Shown in pieces: positions 12,661 through 22,843 of a DNA stretch of 64,000 nucleotides (the first letter of the stretch is position 1; the number at the start of each line of letters is the position of its first letter). The notes under the pieces are model-generated. The model saw nothing but the letters and a program-made list of their open reading frames with translations, had not been told where the DNA came from and made no database searches. This DNA is from Harmothoe impar (taxonomy: Eukaryota; Annelida; Polychaeta; Phyllodocida; Polynoidae), in contig OX381709.1 of the NCBI GenBank assembly GCA_947462335.1, positions 41,572,933-41,636,932 of the forward strand, given 5' to 3'. The position numbers and the translations under genes are program-made.

Positions 12661-15600
12661 AGTTAATTAAAACAGGTGATGTATCATTGAATTACCTTTC
12701 TTTGCAATTAGGTTAAATTTGCATGACAAAAAGAACCAGTTACAAGTCAAGGTTGGTGGGCGGGAGGGAAGGGATGGCTAGGTCAAGTGTCGCTGGGTCC
12801 ATAAAAAAAAGGTCTCCCTAGGGATCTATTATACAGTTCCGGTAGCACAGCAGCTAGCTATTTAGAGGTTAGAGAAACTCCCATGTCTCTGCATGATACT
12901 GATCGGATTGAGCTGACCTAGATGTGCTCGGGTCACGCAGGGTCACAACTACACGGCTTAGATATAGTACAAGTGTACGACTAAATGTACACGCTTTTGA
13001 TATTCGGTTGCTGTATACAGATAGACAGATGACACATCTAAAGAAAGACTAAGTATTTCTGTACATGTATATATCGCTATGTCAATAGCGGGTCTTAATT
13101 CAGAAGATGGGCTATAGGCAAAATCGACAAAAGTAAGATGATACATGTGTATTGACTCATATGTAATTCAAAAAGCATAGCATAATACATTCGTTAAGAT
13201 ATTTAAAAAACGTGTATTACGTTTAAAACTGCGGGGAGCTTCTCAAGTTTTTGGGCAAATGTATATTGCCCTTAGATGCTACCATGAACATACATGTACA
13301 TAATAAAGATGGATACCAAAACTTATGCCTTAAGCCTAAATAATGCATGCATATTATTTATGGTATTTAGAGTACTATATAGATAGACACCATGCTATAT
13401 TTAAAAAGCTATAAGTAAACCCATGTTTGAATCACTGACCCTTTACACTCACAGTAACAAACAAAAAACAGCGTTTGCACCATTGACGTCATCTTTGTTA
13501 GTACAGGTTGTTTTTGTCTCAAGCTTTTTGTGATATTTTTGAGAGTTGTTTTGTACGTACCAAAGTTTATGTTTGATGATAGTGACTAAAAACAAACTTT
13601 ACTTTATACATGAACCCCGTCTCACGTGTCAGTAGTGTGTTGTGGGTCAAAGATAGAGGATACCTAAACTATGTCTACGATTCCAGTGTTGTAAAAAAAC
13701 ATTTTGTGAATACAGACAGATTTAAGGCCAAAGTGGCCTACATCTTAATAGGATTTATTTTTTTAAGCAGACCTTTTTCATATCACACGAAGCTGATATG
13801 TGCCAAAGTCGGATATGCAATTTGATATTGATTTATTACACCTCCAGTATCATAGACCAAAAGCTGATATCCCAAAATTATTTCCCACCTGATCTAAAGC
13901 GGGTCATTGAGAATGTCAAGGCTGTGATCAGAGTGCGTGACACAACCAACTAACATATTGTCAGTATACTTAATTGCTCATTATTAGTTTTTTTTTGTAA
14001 CATCTTAACTATCTTACTGAGTAATAACCAGGGTTCTTCACACACTGGAAGTAGCACACCAGGGCCCGCCAGCATAATTGTCACCAATGGAAATATCCTT
14101 GATATTCACCACCGGTGAGCAGTTAATTCCCCATGGGTAAGGGGTGGCACTATGCAAATACCAGCTATCCAATTAAAATATTCTTTTTGACAATCTACGC
14201 ACTATGTTTATCCAAAATCGGTATTCTGTACTGGCAGCTATATTCATACTTAAGTGATTCACGCCCGATTACATTTATAGATCTTTGATATCCTGGAACC
14301 CCAGCTTTACAACGTTATTTTTCAATATGCGGAGAAGTCCGGTACTGATGTTATTTCATATAACTATGGTACTATGGTAGTGTTATTTTATATACGTAAA
14401 CTGTGAGTTGGCATAGACAACAGTCGCCAAGAATAACAGCGAACAAAACTGTTCTTGCACTACTAAATGTGTTAATGTAAACATGAAACAAAAAACTGAA
14501 TTCTATTCAAACCAATAGCCCTGGTGAGATCGGTGGTATGGAGGATGTGGCCTAGGTCTAGGAGGGTCAGGCGCAGTGAAACTAGCAACATAAGATGATT
14601 CTTACTGGTTTAATACCACAACCTCTTGTCTTGAACACTATAATTACCAACACACACAAATGACTCTTACAATATATTGATACTCAGTCACTAATTATAA
14701 TCTTGAACAAACTCTTCACCATGCCTGCTTTTGAAATGCCTCAGTATTAATTATTCATCGATATTTAAAGTTTCAACTATAAAAGCTACGGTCTGTGAGT
14801 AAGCCATAGTTCCCCAGTTTAGTTTTAGTTTTACCATTCTTTATAGCAAAAGCAAAGAAGTACAGGGTATAGAGAGGGGTTCATATAAATTGTTCTAGCA
14901 TTGTCATTCTTTGAATGATTACTCTTGATTGTACGTATCATTGACTCCATTGGTGTCATACAGAATATTACCTATGCCTGAAGGAAAACCAATTGAGTAA
15001 ATGGCTTTATTTAGCTCAATTACTTTCAAATGCATGGACATATTTAGGGAACCTCGGATTTCTTTTCATCCATGAAACATGGATTACAAAGTTTTTATCA
15101 CCTCTGCTCCAGAGTATGATATTGTGACAGTGTATAATTTCTTTTATTCCATTTCCAATTCATCTCTGGCTATACCAATTTTTCAAACATAATTTCCCCC
15201 CACTCGCGTTGGTGAACAAGTTGCGATAAGACTTAAAAAGGAAAGAAATTAACCATAACGCAGACAGACAATCACACATATTAAAAGTCGAGGCAATGGA
15301 CAGTTGGAAACAGTACAATGAAAGGTTCAAGACTTACCGGTATAATTCTTTTATCTTTATTTGTATTGGATGGTTGCATCCTCTGTGTATTAATGTTAAT
15401 GCTCTTTGTAATAATTCCTGTTTTCGTCCACTTTTGTTTCGACCCGCGAATCCAAGCAGCACCTGGAGCTCTGATACTCGAAAGCTCATAACCATATTCT
15501 GCAAAGAGACAAAGACAGATTGTCTCAGCATTTTATGGTTCATATTTGTTTAGGTAATTGAACAAGGAGCACATTGGGAAAACAACCATTTGTAAACAAA

Positions 15601-15740
15601 TGTGGGGATTTTGTTCTAGAATTGATGATATTTTTTAAAATTGTGAATTTTTATAGTTTCCTATCTTTGAGCTATAATGATAACCCAGAATGTTTTACTA
15701 ACGAGTTTAAAGGTTTAGCGCAAGCTCCAGTGCTTTGCAA
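12661..15740. other. No gene recognised
   Basis: AT-rich sequence without long frames, splice-bounded segments or clear repeats. Confidence 0.4.
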
Positions 15741-15825
15741 CCATAACTGGCCTCTTTCTCACCATAAATTGCGAGTGTTCATCGAATGGCCGAGGCATGT
15801 CATTGTCATTGAATGTGTATTAATT

Positions 15826-16393
15826 GATTGATTTGTTTAATGTCCAGACGTACATCAAGTACCTTACGGGACATATCTCAACTTAGCAAGGTAGCCTTCT
15901 CCAAATAGTAGTAGTCTTGCCTCGCAGTAGGACAGATACTTATATGCTGCTTGCCCAATACAGCGGTGACCACATCTATGGATGATCGAATCTATGAAAT
16001 AAATGACCGCATCTATGAGGTGAGGGAGAAATGGACCGGGGCACGTCCCCTACTCGTTTCGAAGGATAGCAAGCGTTCTTTTATTTGCCTGGTTCTACAG
16101 ACCTGGGCTATTACCATAGTAGGCAGGGCCAGACAAACCCAAACCACGACATTTGACATATCGGACGTGGTTCACTGAGGAGAGATCACAAGGACGAAGG
16201 TACGGGCCCACGCATATGGGCAGCGGCTGGCAATACAGCTTAGTTAGTGACAATCATGGTGGTCCACCAAATGACCCCTCAAGTTTTGTCACCTTTGACG
16301 AATCTGGGCATACTATGGAAGGCTCCCGATGAAGTTATTCTACTCCTTCATGCCCCCATCACGAAGGTCCCCATGAACACAGGGGGATCAATG
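15826..16393 (+). repeat. Dispersed ~565-bp repeat, copy 1 (forward)
   Basis: Begins GATTGATTTGTTTAATGTCC and ends near TCCCCATGAACACAGGGGGA. A shorter forward copy is at 17580-17790 and an inverted copy at 24083-24595. The copies share an open segment reading NDRIYEVRE and later [20 protein letters not shown]. Non-LTR or SINE-like origin is possible; type not determined. Confidence 0.75.
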
Positions 16394-16795
16394 TGTATTG
16401 CAAATGTGTATTGAATGTGTATTGCAAATGTGAACAGGGTCTTCTCGGCGGTCTGTGAGCCCTCCCCGGCCCTCCCTCCTGTCCCCATGGCCACCTTGTT
16501 GTCTGTATGGCTTCCTACTCGCCGCATCTAGTTGTTTTGAGGCTTAACTCGCCTTCTACTTACCATGAATTGTGATCGGGTTGCCGAGGCATTTCATTGT
16601 CATTGGCTTTGCCATTGAATGTGTATTGTGAATGTTTACAAACAGTGTCTTCTCGGCGGTCTATGAGCCCTCCCTCCTGTCCCCAAGGCAGGGACATCCT
16701 GTTGTCTGTATGGCTCCATACTAACCCAATCAGGTTGTTTTGAGGCTTAACTCACCTACTATTCACCACCAGAAATCATAATACATTGGACTTCA
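16394..16795 (+). repeat. Tandem ~195-bp duplication next to the dispersed repeat
   Basis: Two diverged units (about 16425-16617 and 16620-16795) share CTTCTCGGCGGTCT, GAGCCCTCC, TTGTTGTCTGTATGG and GTTTTGAGGCTTAACTC. A piece of the same unit (gccgaggcat..cattgtcattg) precedes the dispersed repeat at about 15760-15815, as if that repeat had inserted into the array. Confidence 0.6.
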
Positions 16796-17579
16796 GCCGC
16801 TAGTATTCAATCAACAACCTGCTAAAAATTATCAAAATGCCTAAAAAATTACCCCTGCACTCCTCTACACCCCCTGCACTCTTATATACGCCCCTACATT
16901 ATCCCCTCTGCCCTTTTACTCTGATACGAAATGCTGGAAATAGCAGCCTGCAGTCTATAAAGTACTCCACTTCCACACGTTTTCACAATTGTGAATTGTA
17001 TCCAAACCTATTCTAGTACTTAAGCATTGCGAGTCAGCTGTGAATGGAATAGTTTTGCTAAAGCAAAGCAAAAAAGGGTAAATAGATTTTGCCCCGCCCC
17101 CTTTAAATTCCCTTAGTTCCTTTCGTTTATTGAGAGTTTAAACATCTTAAATATGTTTTGAATTGTGTACAAAAGAATCCTTAGAATGGGTTTTAATATT
17201 CTTTTTTTTAATGTAGAATTAAATGACATCATTTCAAAAAAAAAATTGAGACATATTTGGCTTGAGACTATGGATACTAGTGCTCCCCAACTTCCAAGCA
17301 CAGTCCATGTTGTAGTGGTCAAGTGTACAGTTGGGGAGAGACCAGGATGTGCTTGGTGTAGGAAGTACATGTAAACCGTATGATGGTTGATGGCCACATG
17401 TCTCCAACTATAGGCTGCTACTATTTAGCCCTCCAAGTGGTGATTGACGCCTATAGGCAATGCCTCAAGCTTCAGGTTCATGGCTGTCATGATGCACCGA
17501 TTCAGGAGTATGTATGGTGCGTTAGTGTTGCACTGATGATACTAACCAGGCTTGCATTCATGCATCATTGATTGATTGA

Positions 17580-17790
17580 TTGATTGATTGATTTGTTTAA
17601 GGTCCAGACGTACATCAAGTACCTCACGGGACATCTCAAGTTGGCAAGGAGTCATCCACAAATAGTGGTAGTCTGCCTTGCAGTAGTAGGACAGGTATTT
17701 ATATGCTGCTTGCCCAATACAGCAGTGACCGCATCTATGGATGATCAAATCTATGAAATAAATGACCGCATCTATGACCTGAGGGAGAAA
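17580..17790 (+). repeat. Dispersed repeat, copy 2 (5' part only), preceded by (TGAT)n
   Basis: A (TGAT)n microsatellite at 17568-17592 leads into the first ~200 bp of the repeat; the match stops at GAGGGAGAAACAAAAGG, close to another element. Confidence 0.7.
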
Positions 17791-17831
17791 CAAAAGGTAC
17801 CATCTAGCACACAAAAAGACATAAATGTTGT

Positions 17832-18738
17832 CCTTAAGGTTGAGGCGCCAAGGTTGATCGCTACTCATTGAATATGGATTCCTGCGCAGCTCTCTGCGCA
17901 TAGAGCTTAAACCTGTCAGAATAAGCTAATATTAAAGAACTGGATGCATGGACACTAAGCCATACTCAAATATTGGCCAATTCCATGCATTTTATTGCAC
18001 ATTAAATATTTGATATATTTGGAGCCAGTGATATTTGCTATCTTTAACATAAATTAGAATTATTTACCAATAAATCTTTATCTAGATTGATATAGATCTC
18101 ATTGCTGTGCTTTAAACAACCGAGGGCATAAGATATTTACATTTTTTACCCCGATCCTTGCCCTTTAACCCATTTTTCTGGCCTTTAAATATGAGATTTA
18201 GACAGTTTTTGTCCTATTTTTTAACTTTAAAGGCCCAAAACAATAAAAATATGCCCGGGACCACTAAGTATCAAAATTCCTTGGAAATGTTAGCTATTGA
18301 TCTGAACAAATTTTGAAAAAAAAAAAAAAAAATCATGGATTTTTTTCAGTGATATTTAGATATTGCTGAATAATCATGCATTAAATTTTAATAATCGTCA
18401 TAAAACCATCACGTTTTTTCATACAAAGTTACATTTTTGTACCATAATTTTATTTTTCCCATTAATGGACATAGCCTAGGAGTATCCATGTGCAATGCAA
18501 AATTAATGTGGGCAATGGTTCACTAAGCAAAGAAATCATGAAAATTTCCTATTTTTTTGTATTTTTTCACAAAAATAGAGAATACTTTTCTTTCTTCAAA
18601 AATCTGTAATAAAAAAAGTAGCTGGGACCCCCCCTATTTTTTTACATTTTCAATTTCTTAATGATCTAAACTACCCTGAGGCAAAAATTTAGGAAATTCT
18701 ATGGATGAAAAATTAAGAGTAGCGATCAACCTTAAAGG
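17832..18738. mobile_element. Non-autonomous DNA element with TIR close to CCTTTAAGGTTGATCGCTAC
   Basis: Left end CCTTAAGGTTGA..AAGGTTGATCGCTACTC and right end GAGTAGCGATCAACCTTAAAGG are inverted; the left end has a 17-bp internal repeat. The interior is AT-rich with an A run at about 18317-18333 and no coding frame. Confidence 0.55.
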
Positions 18739-19825
18739 TCTTAGTCCACCTAGCTGGTCTGTGGAGCTCTGTAAGTGTTTTGTGTATGGTTAACAACTCC
18801 TTGCACTTTCCAAGTGAACCAAAGAATGTTAATGCTATACATTAATATTGTCTTGTTTATAGTTAAGAAGCGCAGCAATTTAGAGGTTTTAATATTTATT
18901 TCCAGAGAAATATTAAAGGCCCATAATGAGTTAGAACTACATGTACATCCTGGTTGGGGCAGAGAATGATCGCAAGACACATCGGTTTCAGTTTGGAGAA
19001 TGGTTTACACAGAAGAGGACTCCCAATCCCAACCCACCTATAAGCCAGCCAGTAAGACAGTGGAAATTTTGATTCACCCATTCTGCATTGTATCAAATGA
19101 CAGTGGCAAACTTTACACTTCTTTGATGCTGTAAGTCTGTAACACTTGCTCCAAAAGGACCTGAGAGATGTCAATTGTACAGTCAGCCTCCATGTTTTGT
19201 AAATAGGGATCCAAATGAGGATTTTCTGAGATCAATAGGCCTTAGAACTTTTATCATCAAAGGATCCGCATAAAAATGTTATTGTCTGTGATCAGGATTT
19301 ACCCTCTGTCTATCATTCGTTTTGGGTACAGAAATACCCAGTGGATAAGTAGATATCATTACTCAAGTTTAACAATTATTTTCCTTGAAGATGTAACAGA
19401 ACTCTCTAAGACCTCATGGTCTGATAGCTCACGGAGCGATCGACCAATCCCTTCATGCCTGTACTGATGGTCCTACCCTTAGTTAGGTGTCTATCTTTGA
19501 TCAAATGTATTAACATTGACTCCAATACGTTTCCCATCATTTGAAAAATCAGAAAATGAAAAGAAAAGTACAGGGTCCCGAGATATTCTACTTTGATATC
19601 GAATTCTGAAAAATAAAAGTATTTACTTTTGACTCAAGGCGAAAATCCTTATTTGATAGCAGAAATGGTAGTAAAAGCATTGTCATTTCCTTTAAGCTAC
19701 TAAACGATTTCATCACAGGGATTTTCTGTTTGTGGTTTGTTTGGCCCACAGCTATCACCAAGTGACTGAAGTTATTTACATCATAAGTAATTCCTGTGCA
19801 TTATAGGGTTATACACATGTACAAT

Positions 19826-20845
19826 CCTGTGACCAGTGCCTGTGTGACCTGAGCCTATGTGAGCACAGCCTATGTGAGCACAGCCTGTGTGAGCACAGCC
19901 TACCCGGTATGTGACCTGAGCCTGTGTATGCACAGCCTGTATGACCACTGTATGTGTGACCACAGCCTGTATGACCACTGCATGTATGACCTCAGCCTGT
20001 TTAACTACAGCCTGTGTGACCACAGCCTGTGTGACCACTGCATGTGTGACCTCAGCCTGTTTGACTACAGCCTGTGTGACCACAGCCTGTGTGACCACTG
20101 CATGTGTGACCTCAGCCTGTTTGACTACAGCCTGTGTGACCACAGCCTGTATAACCACTGCATGTATGACCTCAGCCTGTTTGACTACAGCCTGTGTGAC
20201 TACAGCCTGTGTGACCACTGCATGTGTGACCTCAGCCTGTTTGACTACAGCCTGTGTGACCACAGCCTGTGTGACCACTGCATGTGTGACCTCAGGATGT
20301 TTGACTACAGCCTGTGTGACCACAGCCTGTGTGACCACTGCATGTGTGACCTCAGCCTGTTTGACTACAGCCTGTGTGACCACAGCCTGTATAACCACTG
20401 CATGTGTGACCTCAGCCTGTTTGACTACAGCCTGTGTGACCACAGCATGTATGACCACTGCATGTGTGACCTCAGGATGTTTGACTACAGCCTGTGTGAC
20501 CACAGCCTGAATGAGTCTGTGTGACCACAGCTTGGGTAACCAGAACCTGCGTGACCAGAAGCCTGAGTGTAATTACTGCCAGTTGACCAGTCTGGGTATG
20601 GCCACTGTATGACCACAGTCTGGGAATGGCCACAATCTGTGTGACAACTGCCTGTACACCCACTGTCTGTACAATCACTGCATGGATGTGACCACAGCCT
20701 GTATGACTGCTGCATGTGTGACCACTGCCTGTGTGTGAACGCTTCCTGCTTGTGACCACTGCCTGGACGTTACCGCTGCCTAGAATTGACCATCACATTT
20801 GTGTGACCGCTGCCTGTATATATTAAACCATTGCCTGTGTGATCA
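19826..20845. repeat. Minisatellite with 15-bp subunits in a 60-bp higher-order unit
   Basis: Nine exact-length 60-bp units (19981-20520), each of four 15-mers of the type CCTGTGTGACCACAG, with degenerate 15-mers on both sides. Shared variants recur at unit multiples (ctcaggatg at 180-bp spacing, cctgtataaccactg at 240 bp). As 15 is a multiple of three and the unit has no stop, several frames on both strands stay open for 190-240 codons; these are not considered genes. Confidence 0.92.
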
Positions 20846-20990
20846 CAGCAGTGTTGCAGAAATAACGCCGGCACGCCAGCTTTTGCCGGCGTAGGGCCTT
20901 TTAAGTTTTTGTATAATATAAAACAAGTTATAATGAAGTTTATGAAATATCGAAATTCATATGGCTTGCGTGAGAAGGAAATGGCCTGTG

Positions 20991-21318
20991 TAAGGGAGTG
21001 ATCATTTATTATCAACAGGGGGGGGTGGTGGGTTTGGGGGGGGGGGCAAAAAAATTTGGACCCCTTGACCGGGGGGGGGCAAAAAAATTTGGACCCCTCT
21101 TGGGGGGGGGGGGCAAAAAAATTTAACCTGTTTTGAGCCAAAAAGCCCGCGCGTTACTATGCTTCAAAGGGCCCGCGCGCGAGCCGATTTTCGACCCTAA
21201 GGGGGGGGGGTAAAAGATTTTGACCCCTTGACCGGGGGGGGGGTGTAAAAAATTTTGCGCGCTCCGCGCGGAAACCCACCACCCCCCCCCTGTTGTTAAA
21301 AAATGATCACTCCCTAAG
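20991..21318. mobile_element. G-run foldback element with ~50-bp inverted ends
   Basis: Left GGGAGTGATCATTTATTATC then AACAGGGGGGGGTGGTGGGTTT; right end is the inverse. Inside are tandem ~35-bp units of G run, CAAAAAAATTTGGACCCCTT. A related smaller element is at 32501-32659. An outer pair CAGTGTTGC (20849) / GGCAACACTG (21374) may mark an older host element. More G/C runs follow at 21401-21618. Confidence 0.6.
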
Positions 21319-22757
21319 ACGCCATGACGCGGGCCACGGTGGCCTGCGTCAAGAAAAAGTTTTCGGCAACACTGAACTTGAAAAGCTTCCATACTATAAG
21401 GGGGGGGGGGGGTCAAAACTAAATACTGTCCATTGAAATACTCACGACCATGCATGCCATAGGCCATGTGTGTTTTTTTCTGGGGGGGGGGGGGGCATTT
21501 CGCAAAAGCAGAAGTTAGTGGGGAGGGTCCAGATTACTTTCGCAAGTTTCGGCTAATTGGTGGGGGTGTCAAAGAAATTGTCACGGGGGGAAATCCACTA
21601 AGCCCCCCCCCCCCCCCCACAGATGAATATGACTCGGCCCTAACTATTGATTTGCATTCTATAAAGTGTCGCTGCACCCTACATCAGTACAAGTTCATTG
21701 GGCTGGCATACACCCTAGCCTAGGCTAGTGTCCACACACCCTTGGGTACCAGTAGCCTTGAATAGGCCTATGTCGCTTAAAGACAAGTGAGTAGGCCTAC
21801 CAGAAGGTCTACCACTTGCCAAGCGAACGTTTGAATTTGAATATGAAACGCTCATATGATCTAATACTAGATCTATAGTATAGTAAAGTAGATTCATTCT
21901 GAAATTGAAAATTGCAGTTCAATCCTACCGCACCGGTACCGTATCGTATTCGTACTATTAAAGTCGCTGGTACACTTGTGAAATGTGTTATTAGTTGGTA
22001 TCAAAAGCATTAAAGGCATGTGATATCAAAGGCAAATTCAAAAGTTGACATTAAAGGCAAATTCAAAAGTGAATTTGTGAATGGACAGGCAACAGCCAAC
22101 ACTAGAGCAGAGACACTAAAAGTACCGGGTAGTAGGCCTCCACATCCGCGGTCGGTACTTTTAATCTTACACCACTTTCATCATATCAATTAATAGCTGA
22201 TACTTGTGTAATGTCACAATATTGGAATATTTAGGGTAGAGTTTGTTATACAACTTTGATATAATGTGACAGCCAGTGAATACAGCAGGCACTGGCTTTG
22301 TGTATTGTAACTCAGTGTGGGTGTCACACGAGTGAACACTGCACTCAACGGAACATCCCTTGGCCTTCGCGTGTTTATTTCATATTCACAGCTCCTAGAG
22401 CTTCTTATGGCAATGGGAATAGGCATAAGTAACATATATGACACTATCTCCATCAATCCCATTACACGAGTTGCACGACACTGACTCTACCCAGTCTGTC
22501 TTATAAAAAACATGCCGAAAACGGTCCCAAGAAGCCCAAGTCGAGAAACTGACTTTCTCGACCAAGGGGAGAAACTGCTTTCAGCTGACACTCAAACACG
22601 AGTACAACTATCCTGCTAACACTGTGGTGAGAGGTTCAAACACCGTGAAACTTGTCAGGCATATAGAAATGAGTCGTTTGGAGCCTCCTACAAAGTTATA
22701 TAATTTTTGAACATGTTAAAGCTTTATAATCGGCATTTGTTTTCCTTTCACGCTTAC
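21319..22757. other. No gene recognised; G/C homopolymer runs and a 9-bp-arm hairpin
   Basis: Homopolymer runs at about 21400-21414, 21482-21495 and 21602-21618. A short direct repeat (aaaggcaaattcaaaagt) occurs at about 22025-22072. GTCGAGAAA-CTGAC-TTTCTCGAC (22540-22562) is a perfect hairpin 300 bp upstream of NDUFS7. A 35-codon plus frame at 22511 is probably chance. Confidence 0.4.
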
Positions 22758-22781
22758 CTTCAACTCCGTGAGGTCCGCCAT
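22758..22781 (-). CDS. Possible first coding exon of an unidentified divergent gene (MADLTELK)
   Basis: Read on the minus strand, an ATG at 22781 opens MADLTELK and is followed at once by a good donor (AAG|gtaagc), ending in phase 0. The two start codons (this one and NDUFS7) would be only about 60 bp apart on opposite strands. The next minus-strand exon-like segment I can see is at 6344-6432; it can be read in phase 0 and would join in frame, but that needs an intron of over 16 kb. The ATG is also part of a YY1-like motif, so it may be only a binding site. No protein family recognised. Confidence 0.35.
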
Positions 22782-22843
22782 TTTCTCTTTTTCCGTTTAC
22801 GCATGCGCACTTACGATAGCCTCGAAGTGAATTCAGTTCCACC
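22758..22843. promoter_or_regulatory. NDUFS7 core promoter, possibly bidirectional, with YY1-like and NRF-1-like sites
   Basis: Immediately upstream of the NDUFS7 ATG lie CCGCCATTTT (22775-22784; its reverse complement AAAATGGCGG matches the YY1 site) and TACGCATGCGCA (22798-22809; reverse complement TGCGCATGCGTA, one mismatch to the NRF-1 consensus YGCGCAYGCGCR). NRF-1 and YY1 sites are typical of nuclear genes for respiratory subunits. The YY1-like site coincides with an ATG on the minus strand that opens a possible divergent first exon. No TATA box is visible. The transcription start is not determined. Confidence 0.6.

Noticed and set aside
19781..20524. Long open frames on both strands (221 and 240 codons)
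   Set aside because: They lie wholly in a 15/60-bp tandem repeat with no stop in any of several frames and have no promoter, splice or family support.
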